Part shown: piece after piece, positions 41,937 to 51,457 of the stretch
Numbering within the stretch: position 1 is the stretch's first letter
Layout: every line of letters starts with the position of its first letter
Assembly: GCF_001189845.1 (NCBI RefSeq)
Contig: NZ_LFLZ01000035.1
Span: 1 to 64,000 of the forward strand
Direction: 5' to 3'
Length of the DNA: 64,000 nt
Origin: Bradyrhizobium tropiciagri
GTDB taxonomy: Bacteria > Pseudomonadota > Alphaproteobacteria > Rhizobiales > Xanthobacteraceae
Made by a program: the position numbers and the translations under genes
The notes under the pieces: generated by a model
Told to the model about the DNA's origin: nothing
Seen by the model: the letters and a program-made list of their open reading frames with translations, nothing else
The model's database searches: none

Positions 41937-42158
41937 TGCCGGTGTTCGCTTGGTTGATGGAAGTGGAACTGTGTCGAGGCGGCGGAGGCTGATATTGCCC
42001 GCTTCGCCAAGCTCTACCCGATGAATGCTCGTCCGGTTCAAAAGCTCGATCGGCGCTTCATCCTCACTTCCGGCACACGGTGAGGCATCAGGTGTCCCAC
42101 CGGGCATTCCCTGATGGAACTGGGTCGAAGGTAATGACCCACGTCGCTTGGAGGCAAT

Positions 42159-42551
42159 CTGATCGAGCTTGAATTGCTGCGGGACCGAGCCATCCTCATT
42201 GTGTCCCCCAATGGGCCGCTTGCGGAAGCCGGCTTTGCGAAGCTCGCTCAAGAGGTCGATCCGTTCATTGCCTCGAATGGAAAACTGACCGGCCTGATGG
42301 TCTGCGTGGAAGGCTTTCCCGGTTGGGACAGCTTCCGCGCAATGATATCGCATGTTGAGTTCATCCGGGATCATCACCGCAAGATTGACCGCATTGCTGC
42401 GGTGACCGATAGCGAGGCGCTGAAAGCCATGACGGAGGTGTCGAAGGGCTTCGTGTCACCACAGATTCGGCAGTTTCCCTCCGATCAGAGGAACGAGGCG
42501 CTGGCGTGGCTGGAGACAGGCGATGCGTCGTTAGACCAGCCGCAGTCATGA
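42159..42551 (+). CDS. SpoIIAA-like (STAS/CRAL-fold) protein with unclear start
   Basis: 'IELELLRDRAILIVSPNGPLAEAGFAKLAQEVDPFIASNGKLTGLMVCVEGFPGWDSFRAMISHVEFIRDHHRKIDRIAAVTDSEALKAM' is the SpoIIAA-like family, small lipid-binding or anti-anti-sigma-like proteins. GGAGG at 42150 points to a start near 42159-42162, which reads CTG ATC; a TTG is further in at 42174. A lost ATG is possible. A FixK-type box follows its 3' end. Confidence 0.65.
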   Translation: MIELELLRDRAILIVSPNGPLAEAGFAKLAQEVDPFIASNGKLTGLMVCVEGFPGWDSFRAMISHVEFIRDHHRKIDRIAAVTDSEALKAMTEVSKGFVSPQIRQFPSDQRNEALAWLETGDASLDQPQS

Positions 42552-42555
42552 ACCT

Positions 42556-42569
42556 TTGATTTAGGTCAA
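42556..42569. promoter_or_regulatory. FixK/FNR-type box 1
   Basis: TTGATTTAGGTCAA fits the TTGAT-N4-ATCAA consensus with one deviation per arm at most. It lies 102 bp before the Gly-rich exported protein at 42671. Confidence 0.65.
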
Positions 42570-42670
42570 ATCCGAACTCGCGCAGAGGCCAAGGCTTCGG
42601 TCGGGTGGCCCGTCTATTGGTGCGGCATCGCCTAACCAATGCACGGACACCCTAACTCAGGAGGAACGCC

Positions 42671-43090
42671 ATGCTTCGATGCGTTCTCGCTGCTCTGGCA
42701 GCGCTCGTTCTTATCACTGTGAGCTTCATTCCCGATGACGCCTTCGCTCGCCGCGGCGGTGGTGGAGGATTCCGTGGCGGCGGCGGATTTCACGGCGGGG
42801 GCATGCGCGCCGGAGGTTTCCACGGCGGCGGCATGCGCGCCGCCCACGTGCACGGTGGCGGATATCGCGTTGCCGGAGGCCGATATGGCGTCGCTGGCCG
42901 CGGTTATGGATATCGTCCCATACCGGGTCGCCCGGTAGCGCGTGCGGCAGTCCGCAGAGGGGTTTACCGCGGAGCAGCCTATGGCGCGGCGGCAGCCGGA
43001 GCCTACGGCTACTATGGCGGCTACTACAACAGCGGCTGCTATCGAGACGCCAACGGCTATCGGGTCTGCCCGCAGCAGTATCCGTATTGA
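42671..43090 (+). CDS. Glycine-rich exported protein
   Basis: 139 residues. A signal peptide 'VLAALAALVLITVSFIPDDAFA' is followed by repeats of RGGGGGF, FHGGGMRAG and AAYGAAAAGAYGYYGGYY. GGAGG stands before the ATG. Such Gly/Tyr/His-rich proteins are common in rhizobial envelopes with no known role. The FixK-type box upstream suggests low-oxygen control. Confidence 0.7.
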   Translation: MLRCVLAALAALVLITVSFIPDDAFARRGGGGGFRGGGGFHGGGMRAGGFHGGGMRAAHVHGGGYRVAGGRYGVAGRGYGYRPIPGRPVARAAVRRGVYRGAAYGAAAAGAYGYYGGYYNSGCYRDANGYRVCPQQYPY

Positions 43091-43406
43091 CGCGGGCGGC
43101 GAGCGGACCGGTGGACCGTCGTTACAGTCGCCCGCTCTCCGATCCGCCGCTCTTTCTCGGTGTGGGCCACACCTATCGGGACAAAAGCCACTCCAGACAT
43201 TTCGATCTTAGCGGCGGAAGCAGCCACCTGTGGACGATTGACTTGGTCACGGTGACAGCCGAGGCCGTGCTTGCGGTGGGCCTCGCCGGCGCCCTCGTGG
43301 CGCTGTGGGTCCACTAGCGGAGCGCGTCTATCCTCGGAGCCCGCATGGCCATAGGCGATCGGTCCTCGGCCTCGTCGGTTTGCTCGGTCAAACCAACGAC
43401 GCGCAA
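43091..43406. other. Intergenic stretch, no supported gene
   Basis: Open frames on both strands cover this region (one forward frame ends in a hydrophobic 'AVLAVGLAGALVALWVH') but none has a ribosome site or recognisable sequence, so I leave it unassigned. Confidence 0.4.
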
Positions 43407-44234
43407 TTATTGATCGCCCGTGCTCTCGGCCGGAACCGGGCGCATTTGCTCGTAGGCGTCGCCGAGAAAGTGGTCGAAACTCTCGATTCGGATGAGACCC
43501 AGCCGGGGATATTCCATATCGGTGACAGTGTAGAGTGCGACGGCCAGCGTGCCGGCGAAAATCGTCATGTGAATCCAGCTGCGCCCCGCGCCCGCTGCCA
43601 TCCCAAAACCTGCGAGGAGGGAACAGGCCAGACCAAGCCCAAACAACATGAAGAAGATGATCTGCGGCGGATGCTTTTCCGCTGCGCCGGCGCGCTGACG
43701 GGCGACCTCGAAGAGGCTGTTCAGCGCGGGAAGCGACAACCCGCATGCGGGACGGTAGTTCGGTTGCGGGCAGGCCGCCACCGCCGCGTTCCATAGCTGG
43801 TTCTTGAGTTCGACGAGCCTGCTTTCCTGCTGGTCGGAAAAATCCTCGGCTCGTTGCAGCAGCAGGAAATCATGCGGCATTCGATAGAGATCGATGCGGG
43901 CACGAAGATACTCCTTGAGAAGGCTCTGCAGGTTGCGCGCATCGTCGCCGCCGAAAAGGGCAAGCCTGTCATATGCCGTGGTGGCCGCCGTCGCTTCCTG
44001 AATGACCAGTTGTCGCCGGTCGTCGAACCGCTGTAACGCTCCGGAGATGGTGAAAGCCAACAGCAAACCCATCAGGCCGAATATCGCGCCTTCTACGGTT
44101 GCCAATCCTCCCACGTCGTCAACGCCGTTTTGCTTGCGATAGCGCGAGCCGAGGTGTCGTCCTAACCGGAGCGCAAGGAGCGCGCCGACGAAAAACAGGG
44201 CGGCAATGGCTACGGCGAACAGCAGGAAGACCAT
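43407..44234 (-). CDS. DUF4239 (bestrophin-like) membrane protein
   Basis: 275 residues with four membrane helices (about 3-22, 45-66, 190-212 and 217-237) and a soluble helical loop 'QEATAATTAYDRLALFG...LLKEYLRARIDLYR'. The pattern 'VEGAIFGLMGLLLAFTISGALQRFDDRRQLVIQEA' is typical of DUF4239. Function unknown. Upstream lies FixK-type box 2 at 44359. Confidence 0.8.
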   Translation of the reverse strand: MVFLLFAVAIAALFFVGALLALRLGRHLGSRYRKQNGVDDVGGLATVEGAIFGLMGLLLAFTISGALQRFDDRRQLVIQEATAATTAYDRLALFGGDDARNLQSLLKEYLRARIDLYRMPHDFLLLQRAEDFSDQQESRLVELKNQLWNAAVAACPQPNYRPACGLSLPALNSLFEVARQRAGAAEKHPPQIIFFMLFGLGLACSLLAGFGMAAGAGRSWIHMTIFAGTLAVALYTVTDMEYPRLGLIRIESFDHFLGDAYEQMRPVPAESTGDQ

Positions 44235-44358
44235 GGCCGATCCACATCGAAAGCGAAGCGACAGCGGTTGCGAAATCGATTGTCGCCGGGAATGCCTTCG
44301 GAGAGCGGGGGATTGGCGCTCAACCAGTCAAACAGTCGCCTTGCCTTTGCGCAAGCCC

Positions 44359-44372
44359 TTGACATAGGTCAA
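44359..44372. promoter_or_regulatory. FixK/FNR-type box 2
   Basis: TTGACATAGGTCAA. It lies 125 bp upstream of the DUF4239 gene (start 44234, reverse strand) and just after the GNAT gene's 3' end. Confidence 0.65.
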
Positions 44373-44419
44373 GCCGCGTCAGCGGAACCGACCACGTTGT
44401 TGAGCCGCGCGAAAGGGAG

Positions 44420-45001
44420 CTAGGCGTTTGGTCTCGCCAACTTTAGCGCCAAACGAACGGTTTGCGGGTCGTGCCGCGTGATGGGCACGAAGCCGGCCTT
44501 GCTGAAGACCTTCAGCATCGCCGCGTTCTCCGGCAGAACGTCCGCAACGAGTTCCTCGAGGCCGGCCTGCCGTGCGATCCTGGCCAGGTGGCCCATCAAT
44601 AAAGAGCCGATGCCGCGACCTTGCCATGCATCAACCACGACGAATGCCATTTCGGCGCGTCCCGCTTCAAAGACGACATAGCGCCCGCCGCCGACGATCA
44701 CGGGGCGACTATGCTCCGTCACTACCGCGACAAGCGCGACATGTTGCTTGAAGTCGACGTTCATGAAGAACGTGCGCTCTTTCTCGGAAAAGTCCCGCTT
44801 TGCCACAAAAAATCGTCGATACCGCGACTCCAGGCTGGTGCGCTCGACCGCGGCCAGCATGTCGGCCTCATCTTCTGGCCGAAGCGCCCGGATGTTCACG
44901 ACTGTACCGTCGCGGAGCGGTTCCGTTTCAGCGTAGTGGGCGGCATTTGGCATGCGCAGCGTTTCTCGTGTTGGCTGATCAGCGTCATGTCGCGTTGCCA
45001 T
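44420..45001 (-). CDS. GNAT-family N-acetyltransferase
   Basis: 193 residues. The acetyl-CoA-binding part is 'AEMAFVVVDAWQGRGIGSLLMGHLARIARQAG' (motif A with Q-x-x-G-x-G). 'LRDGTVVNIRALRPEDEADMLAAV' opens the fold. A protein or small-molecule amine is the likely substrate. Start at 45001 is chosen; ATG at 44953 is also possible. The promoter region, shared with 45080, holds FixK-type box 3. Confidence 0.85.
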   Translation of the reverse strand: MATRHDADQPTRETLRMPNAAHYAETEPLRDGTVVNIRALRPEDEADMLAAVERTSLESRYRRFFVAKRDFSEKERTFFMNVDFKQHVALVAVVTEHSRPVIVGGGRYVVFEAGRAEMAFVVVDAWQGRGIGSLLMGHLARIARQAGLEELVADVLPENAAMLKVFSKAGFVPITRHDPQTVRLALKLARPNA

Positions 45002-45014
45002 TGATCATCAGCGC

Positions 45015-45028
45015 TTGACTTAGATCAA
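45015..45028. promoter_or_regulatory. FixK/FNR-type box 3
   Basis: TTGACTTAGATCAA, between the divergent GNAT gene (start 45001) and the DUF3141 gene (start 45080), so it may serve both, most naturally the latter (52 bp upstream). Confidence 0.75.
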
Positions 45029-45079
45029 AGCCCGTTCTCGCGGTGCACATTCAATGGCTCCCGACGCGGAAATCGGAGC

Positions 45080-47306
45080 ATGGCGATGGACAGGACAACG
45101 CTGTCGGGCGATCCGGTATCGGGACTGGTGGCGTCCGCCGTGGAATACATGACGGATGCCGGCCAGCGGAGCGTGCTGTTTCTCGACATTCTACGCCAGC
45201 GCGGCGACCAATATCGTGAGCATGTGGCGCAAACTGCTCCGCACGTCCTGAGTTATGCTGCCGAACTGATCATGGACGGCCGCAAGCTCGATGATCCCGT
45301 CAACTACGCGCTGGTGCGGATTATCCCTCCCAAGGGCGTCGAGATCGATCTGAAGCGACGACCGTTCGTCGTCGTCGATCCGCGCGCCGGCCACGGTCCC
45401 GGTATCGGCGGCTTCAAGGCGGATAGTGAGATCGGCGTCGCCATGAAGGCCGGTCATCCCTGCTACTTCATCGGCTTCTTGCCGGAGCCAGTGGCGGGCC
45501 AGACCATCGAGCGCATTGCACGGGCAGAAGCGCTATTCCTCGAAAAGGTCATTGGCCTTCATCCGGATGCAAATGGCAAACCCTGTGTCATCGGAAACTG
45601 TCAGGCCGGTTGGGCGGTGATGATCCTCGCGTCATTGCGGCCCGAGCTGTTTGGTCCCGTGATTGTGGCGGGAGCGCCGCTGGCCTATTGGGCTGGCGTG
45701 CACGGCAAATACCCGATGCGATATTCGGGCGGTCTGCTGGGTGGGAGCTGGCTGACGGCGCTCGCCAGCGATCTCGGCGGTGGCAAATTCGATGGAGCCT
45801 GGCTCGTGCAGAACTTCGAGAGTCAGAATCCGTCCAATACGCTATGGTCCAAGCAATACAATGTCTTCTCCAAGGTCGATACGGAAGCGAGCCGGTACCT
45901 CGAGTTCGAGCGTTGGTGGGGAGGCCACGTCAACCTCAACGCGGAGGAGATCCAGTTCATCGTCGACGAGCTGTTCATCGGTAACAATCTCGCCGCCGGT
46001 CGCATCAAGATGTCGGACGGTGAAACGGTTGATCTGCGCAACATCAGATCGCCAATCGTGTCTTCTGTTCCAAGGGCGACAACATCACTCCGCCGCAGCA
46101 GGCGCTGGACTGGATCCTCGACCTCTATGCCGATGTCGACGAGATCAGAGCCTACGGACAGACGATCGTCTATACGGTTCACGAAACTGTCGGCCACCTC
46201 GGCATCTTCGTGTCTGGCGGCGTGGCCAGGAAGGAACATGCCGAATTTTCCAGCAATATCGACCTGATCGACGTGCTGCCACCCGGCCTCTATGAAGCGA
46301 CGTTTGAGGCCAAGGACGCCGGGACGGCAAATGCAGACCTCGCTTCGGGGCAATGGGTGATGCGCTGCGAGGCACGCACCCTTGATGACATCAGGGCGAT
46401 GGGAGGCAACTCGCCGGACGATGAGCGGCGGTTCGAAGCTGCAAAGCGGGTCTCCGAGATCAATCTTGCCGCCTACCGCAAGTTCGTGCAGCCCCTGATC
46501 AAGCGCATGGTGACGCCTGAACTGGCTGACTGGATGCGGAATGTCCATCCGCTACGGGCGCAGTACGAGGCATTCAGCAGCCAGAATCCGTTCATGACTG
46601 CGGTCAAGGCGGCCGCCGAGCACGTAAAGGAACAGCGCAAGCCCGTCAGTTCGGACAATCCGTTCCTTGCGTTCCAGGAGAGCATCTCGAAGCAGATCGT
46701 CCACGCGCTCGACAGCTGGCGCGATTCTCAGGAAGCGCTCAGCGAGGCGGTCTTCCTTGCCGTCTATGGCTCGCCTACCTTGCAGGCCGCGGTCGGTGTC
46801 GATCCGCAATCGACGCCGTCGCGAAGACAGGAGATGTCAGCCGAACATCGAGGACGGCTGCAGGCGAGGACCGCGGAGCTGACGTCGCGGGTCGGTGAGG
46901 GGGGCTTCGCGAGGCGGCGATCCGCGCGCTTCTCTATGTCGGTTCGGCGCGCGGCATGGTGGACGAGCGCAGCCTGGAAGCGTTGCGCCAGGTCCGTCGC
47001 AACGTACCCGGCAAGCCTCTGACGCTTGCCGAATTCAAAATGCTGGTTCGCGAGCAATTCTTCATGCTTCTCCTGGATCGCGAAGCCGCGCTGGCCGCGA
47101 TCCCGACACTGCTTCCAGACAATATGAACGACCGGCGGACGGCCTTCGCCGCGATACGCGATGTGCTGTCAGCCAGCGCCGCGATTTCGGGTGAGGTGGC
47201 TAGCCGATTGAACCGGATCGCCGAGCTGTTCGGTCTGGATGAGAGAGAGGCCGTGGAGAAAGCGTCGAATGTCGCCCCTTTCGACCCCAAGGCAAAGGCG
47301 TCGTGA
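45080..47306 (+). pseudogene. DUF3141 protein (PHA-synthase-like alpha/beta fold), two frameshifts
   Basis: Frame 1 (to about 46060): 'DPRAGHGPGIGGFKADSEIG', nucleophile region 'IGNCQAGWAVMILASLRPELFGPVIVAGAPLAYW' with Cys in G-x-C-x-G as in PhaC. Frame 2 continues 'VFCSKGDNITPPQQALDWILDLY...HETVGHLGIFVSG' to about 46905; frame 3 'REAAIRALLYVGSARGMVDERSLEALRQVR' to 47306. Restoring one base at each break gives 742 residues, the expected size. It is the first gene of the operon with pta, ackA and fabI. Confidence 0.8.
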
Positions 47307-47338
47307 CCCGATCTGAGAGTATCCGGAGTGGTGGCACT

Positions 47339-48304
47339 ATGAATGTCATGTCATCCGAGTCGAGCGGTACGGCTCACACCAAGTACGACCGACTGATCGC
47401 CGCAGCCAAGGCTGTTCCCCCGGTGCCTACCATTGTGGTTCACCCCTGCGACGAGACGTCGTTGCGCGGCGTCGTGGATAGTGCGCAGGCCGATATCATC
47501 AAGCCGCTCTTGGTCGGGCCTGAAGCGAAGATCAAGGCGACCGCGAGCAAGCATGGCCTCGACATCGCCGGCTTTGAGATCGTCGACGAGCCGCACAGCG
47601 AGGCCGCGGCTGCCAAGGGTGTCGAGTTGATCCATGCCGCCCGGGGCGAGATGTTGATGAAGGGCAGTCTGCACACCGACGAACTGATGCGGAGCGTCAC
47701 GGCAAAATCGGTTGGGCTTCGAACCGATCGACGCATCAGCCACGTTTTCGTGATGGACGTGCCGGCCTATGCCGATACCCTGTTCATCACAGATGCCGCC
47801 ATCAACATTTTCCCCGATCTGGATGGCAAGCGCGACATCATCCAGAACGCCATCGATCTCTACACCCAAGCCGGTTTTGGAACGCTGCCACGGGTCGCAA
47901 TCCTGTCCGCGGTTGAGACCGTGACGTCCAAGATTCCATCGACCATCGAGGCGGCCGCTCTCTGCAAAATGGCCGACCGCGGTCAGATCACCGGCGGTGT
48001 GCTCGATGGTCCGCTCGCGTTCGACAATGCCATCGACGTGGAAGCGGCGCGGATCAAGGGCATAAAGTCCGAGGTCGCGGGAAGGGCGCAGATCCTGGTC
48101 GTTCCCGACCTCGAGGCCGGCAATATGCTGGCGAAGAATCTGGCTTACTTCGCCAAGGCCGATAGCGCCGGCATCGTGCTCGGGGCCCGGGTTCCGATCG
48201 TGCTGACGTCGCGCGCCGATTCACCGAGGGCCAGGATGGCGTCGTGCGCGGTCGCGGCGCTCTATGCCGACGCGCGCCGCCGGCGTGCTCCAGCCGTCGC
48301 GTGA
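47339..48304 (+). CDS. Phosphate acetyl/butyryltransferase
   Basis: 321 residues from ATG 47339; a GTG at 47303 overlaps the previous stop. 'LLVGPEAKIKATASKHGLDIAGFEIVDEPHSEAAAAKGVELI', 'RTDRRISHVFVMDVP', 'INIFPDLDGKRDIIQNAIDLY', 'AILSAVETVTSKIPSTIEAAALCKMADRGQITGGVLDGPLAFDNAI' and 'GIVLGARVPIVLTSRADSPRARMAS' fit the PTA/PTB family. It interconverts acetyl-CoA and acetyl phosphate, feeding the acetate kinase next to it. Confidence 0.9.
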   Translation: MNVMSSESSGTAHTKYDRLIAAAKAVPPVPTIVVHPCDETSLRGVVDSAQADIIKPLLVGPEAKIKATASKHGLDIAGFEIVDEPHSEAAAAKGVELIHAARGEMLMKGSLHTDELMRSVTAKSVGLRTDRRISHVFVMDVPAYADTLFITDAAINIFPDLDGKRDIIQNAIDLYTQAGFGTLPRVAILSAVETVTSKIPSTIEAAALCKMADRGQITGGVLDGPLAFDNAIDVEAARIKGIKSEVAGRAQILVVPDLEAGNMLAKNLAYFAKADSAGIVLGARVPIVLTSRADSPRARMASCAVAALYADARRRRAPAVA

Positions 48305-48309
48305 TCGCC

Positions 48310-49524
48310 ATGGACACGATCCTCGTCGTCAATGCTGGTTCATCGAGCGTAAAATTTCAAATCTTTGCAGTCGACGGGGAGGCCAGGCTGCAACGCCAGA
48401 TCAAGGGCCAGATGGATGGGATCGGCAGCCGTCCGCGGCTGCGAGCCGCCGCGACCAATGGGGATCCGCTGGCGGACCGAGCCTATCCGATCGAGCGCGT
48501 TCCGGACGTGACGGCAGCTCTCGAAGTTGCGGGTATCTGGCTGAAGGACGAGCTTCGCATCAATCCGATCGCGGTCGGACATCGCGTCGTTCATGGCGGT
48601 CCCGAGTACGACCGCCCGGTGCGGATCGATCATGGCATCGTGGCGCGCCTCGAGAAATTTGTGCCATTGGCGCCGCTCCACCAGCCCTACAATCTGGCTC
48701 CGATCCGATCACTGTTGGCAAATCGTCCGGATCTTCCGCAAGTGGCCTGCTTCGATACCGCATTCCACCGTACGCACGGTGCGTTGGCGGACCACTACGC
48801 GGTCCCGTTCCAGCTCTATGCCGAGGGCGTGCGGCGTTACGGATTTCACGGGCTCTCGTATGAGTACATTGCCAAAACCTTGAGGCAGGTGGCCCCCGAG
48901 GTTGCGAATGGCCGCGTCATCGTTGCACATCTCGGCAACGGCGCCTCGATGTGTGCGATAAAGGACGGGCGCAGCGTCGAAAGCACGATGGGGTTTACGG
49001 CGCTCGACGGCCTTCCGATGGGCACGCGGCCCGGACAGATCGATCCAGGCGTTGTGCTGTACCTCATCGCGGGAAAGGGTATGTCGGCCGCTGACGTGCA
49101 GACTTTTCTCTATCGCGATTGCGGACTGAAGGGGATGTCCGGCATCAGCAATGACATGCGGGAGTTGCTGGCGAGCGAGGATCCGCATGCGATCCTGGCG
49201 ATCGAATATTTCGTCCATCGGATCGGCCTGCACGCCGGCATGCTCGCGGCGGCGCTTCAGGGCATTGACGCCTTCGTGTTCACAGCCGGCATTGGCGAGA
49301 ACTCGGCCGGCATTCGTGCGCGGATCGGGGAGAAGCTGTCGTGGCTCGGCGTTGAGCTCGATGCAGCCGAGAACGCTCGCCATGCCAGATTGATATCGCG
49401 CCCTGGCAGCCGCATTCCCGTCTTTGTCGTGCCGACCGACGAGGAATTGATGATTGCTCAGCACACCGTGGTGCTGCTGATGAATGGTCAACCGTCCAGT
49501 CCAAACCGCGAGAGGGCATCATGA
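48310..49524 (+). CDS. ackA: Acetate kinase
   Basis: 404 residues. 'ILVVNAGSSSVKFQIF' (N-terminal phosphate-binding), 'GHRVVHGG', 'APLHQPYNLAPI', 'FDTAFHRT', 'YGFHGLSYEYIA', 'VIVAHLGNGASMCAI', 'GFTALDGLPMGTRPGQIDPGVVLYL' and 'FTAGIGENSAGIRA' cover the ASKHA fold. It makes ATP from acetyl phosphate, a route for energy and carbon overflow when oxygen is short. ATG at 48310 with the pta stop five bases before. Confidence 0.95.
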   Translation: MDTILVVNAGSSSVKFQIFAVDGEARLQRQIKGQMDGIGSRPRLRAAATNGDPLADRAYPIERVPDVTAALEVAGIWLKDELRINPIAVGHRVVHGGPEYDRPVRIDHGIVARLEKFVPLAPLHQPYNLAPIRSLLANRPDLPQVACFDTAFHRTHGALADHYAVPFQLYAEGVRRYGFHGLSYEYIAKTLRQVAPEVANGRVIVAHLGNGASMCAIKDGRSVESTMGFTALDGLPMGTRPGQIDPGVVLYLIAGKGMSAADVQTFLYRDCGLKGMSGISNDMRELLASEDPHAILAIEYFVHRIGLHAGMLAAALQGIDAFVFTAGIGENSAGIRARIGEKLSWLGVELDAAENARHARLISRPGSRIPVFVVPTDEELMIAQHTVVLLMNGQPSSPNRERAS

Positions 49525-50309
49525 TCCCCCAGTTTCCGGAAACCAAGGTCGCATTGAAGGGCAAGAAGGGCCTGATCGTGGGCATCGCCAATGATCAGTC
49601 GATTGCCTGGGGCTGCGCGAGGGCGTTTCGCGCGCTCGGCGCGGATCTGGCCGTGACCTATCTGAACGACCGCGCCAGAAAGCATGTCGAGCCACTCGCG
49701 CAGGCGCTGGAGGCCCCGATCTTCATGCCGCTGGACGTCATGGTGGAAGGGCAGATGGAACAGGTTTTCGAGCGGATCTCGAAGGAGTGGGGTCAGCTCG
49801 ACTTCCTCCTCCATTCGATCGCGTTCGCGCCGAAGGAGGCCTTGCACGGACGTGTCGTCGACGTCGGCCGCGAGGGCTTTTTGAAGACGATGGAGGTCTC
49901 GTGCTGGTCGTTCATGCGCATGGCGCATCTGGCCGAGCCGCTGATGAAGAACGGCGGAACGATGTTCACCATGACTTACTACGGCAGCCAGATGGTGGTC
50001 GAGAATTACAATGTGATGGGGGTGGCCAAAGCTGCGCTTGAGGGCGCCGTCCGCTATATCGCCGCGGAACTGGGACCGAAAGGCATCCGCGTTCACGCGA
50101 TCTCGCCGGGACCGCTCGCAACGCGGGCGGCGTCGGGCATCCCCGAATTCGATGAGCTCATGGACAGGGCCCAGTCCAAGGCGCCGGTGCGCAGCCTTGT
50201 CAGCATCGATGACGTTGGGAACGCGACGGCGTTCCTGGCGCTGGATGGCGCCAAGCTGATCACGGGGAGCGTCTTGTATATCGACGGCGGCTATCACATC
50301 ATCGATTGA
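49521..50309 (+). CDS. fabI: Enoyl-ACP reductase FabI
   Basis: 262 residues. The ATG overlaps the ackA stop (ATGA). Cofactor site 'GLIVGIANDQSIAWGCARAF', then 'LDFLLHSIAFAPKEAL', catalytic 'TMTYYGSQMVVENYNVMGVAKAALEGAVRYIAAELG' (Tyr...Lys) and 'ISPGPLATRAASGIPEF'. It catalyses the last step of fatty-acid elongation. In an operon with acetyl-phosphate enzymes it is probably a second, oxygen-controlled copy rather than the main one. Confidence 0.92.
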   Translation: MIPQFPETKVALKGKKGLIVGIANDQSIAWGCARAFRALGADLAVTYLNDRARKHVEPLAQALEAPIFMPLDVMVEGQMEQVFERISKEWGQLDFLLHSIAFAPKEALHGRVVDVGREGFLKTMEVSCWSFMRMAHLAEPLMKNGGTMFTMTYYGSQMVVENYNVMGVAKAALEGAVRYIAAELGPKGIRVHAISPGPLATRAASGIPEFDELMDRAQSKAPVRSLVSIDDVGNATAFLALDGAKLITGSVLYIDGGYHIID

Positions 50310-50331
50310 CGGTCGTGGCGACCGGCCGGCG

Positions 50332-50790
50332 TCAGCGGTAGTGCAGCGCAATCAACTCCGCCACGCAGGCGGGGCGCGTGCCGCCTTCGATCTCGATGAC
50401 GAGATGGTAGTTCACGCGCAGGCCGTCCGGCGGCATATCCTCTGCTTCCGCGACGGTGACGCGCCCGCGGAGCCTTGATCCGGCCGGCACCGGCGCCAAG
50501 TACCGAATTCGGTCGGCGCCGTAATTGAGGGTGTTTCGTAGGCCCTTGAGCCCGATCACGGATCGGATGAACATCGGCGCGAGGCTGAGGGAGAGCAGGC
50601 CATGCGCGATGGTTCTTCCTCCGGGAAGCTCTGCCTTGGCGCGCTCCTGATCGACGTGGATCCACTGTTCGTCGCATGTCGCGTCGGCAAACCGGTTGAT
50701 GCGATCTTGCGTCACCTCGATCCAGTCGCTGACGCCGATCTCAGTCCCGATAGCAGATTTGATGTCATCGAAGTCGCTGAATATCCGCAT
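50332..50790 (-). CDS. MaoC-like dehydratase (hot-dog fold)
   Basis: 152 residues. 'DWIEVTQDRINRFADATCDEQWIHVDQERA' contains the catalytic Asp/His pair of (R)-specific enoyl-CoA hydratases, followed by 'GGRTIAHGLLSLSLAPMF'. It likely hydrates enoyl-CoA to (R)-3-hydroxyacyl-CoA, a PHA precursor or fatty-acid intermediate. Just downstream of the CoA-transferase genes on the same strand. Confidence 0.88.
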   Translation of the reverse strand: MRIFSDFDDIKSAIGTEIGVSDWIEVTQDRINRFADATCDEQWIHVDQERAKAELPGGRTIAHGLLSLSLAPMFIRSVIGLKGLRNTLNYGADRIRYLAPVPAGSRLRGRVTVAEAEDMPPDGLRVNYHLVIEIEGGTRPACVAELIALHYR

Positions 50791-50803
50791 GGCTCTGTCC
50801 TGA

Positions 50804-51454
50804 TCAAAGCTTCATTTCGGGGACGGTACCCGGAATTGTCAGATCTGCCTCGGTGACCGCCATGACTTCGGCAACGCTGACGCCCGGAGCGGTCTCCATC
50901 AGGGTCGCCTTGCCGCCGGCGAAGCCAATCACCGCCAAATCAGTTACGACGAGGTCGACCGGACGCGTCGACGTCAGTGGCAGCGAGCATTTGGCGACGA
51001 TCTTCGATTTGCCCTTGGCGGCATGCTGCATGGCGACGATGACCCGCCTGGCGCCGCTCACGAGGTCCATCGCTCCGCCCATGCCGGGCACCATCTTGCC
51101 AGGGATCATCCAGTTGGCGAGATGTCCGTCCGCATCGACCTGCAGGCCACCGAGCACCGTCACATCGACATGGCCGCCGCGGATCAGCCCAAATGACATT
51201 GCGCTGTCGAAGGTCGCGGCGCCCGGCAGCGCACTGATCGGACGTCCGCCAGCATCGGTCAGCAGGGGATGCGCCATGCCTTGCTCGGGGATCGGGCCGG
51301 TGCCGATCAATCCATTCTCCGACTGAAAGAACACCTTGAGATCGGCCGGAACATAGTTGGCGACCAGCGTCGGAATGCCGATACCCAGATTGACAAGGTC
51401 GCCGCTGTGAAGCTCTCGCGCGACGCGCCGGGCGATGATGATCTGCGGATCCAT
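50804..51454 (-). CDS. 3-oxoacid CoA-transferase subunit B
   Basis: 216 residues. 'IARRVARELHSGDLVNLGIGIPTLVANYV', catalytic Glu in 'FQSENGLIGTGPIPEQG', 'GGHVDVTVLGGLQVDADGHLANWMIPGKMVPGMGGAMDLVSGARRVIVAM' and 'VTDLAVIGF' define subunit B (ScoB/AtoA type). It follows subunit A by three bases. Transfers CoA between succinyl- or acetyl-CoA and acetoacetate. Confidence 0.93.
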   Translation of the reverse strand: MDPQIIIARRVARELHSGDLVNLGIGIPTLVANYVPADLKVFFQSENGLIGTGPIPEQGMAHPLLTDAGGRPISALPGAATFDSAMSFGLIRGGHVDVTVLGGLQVDADGHLANWMIPGKMVPGMGGAMDLVSGARRVIVAMQHAAKGKSKIVAKCSLPLTSTRPVDLVVTDLAVIGFAGGKATLMETAPGVSVAEVMAVTEADLTIPGTVPEMKL

Positions 51455-51457
51455 GGT

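Larger units (their letters stand above)
40753..42158. other. 1.4-kb recombination scar without intact genes
   Basis: Apart from the tRNA-Arg remnant (41111-41160), the att copy (41437-41488) and the integrase tail (41776-41936), which are listed separately, nothing coding is seen. A hairpin CCCACT...AGTGGG lies near 41635-41655. The region reads as the fused ends of more than one integrated element. Confidence 0.55.

Noticed and set aside
43087..43317. Forward frame of 76 codons with a hydrophobic end
   Set aside because: No ribosome site; the overlap with the preceding gene and the high-GC setting make chance likely.
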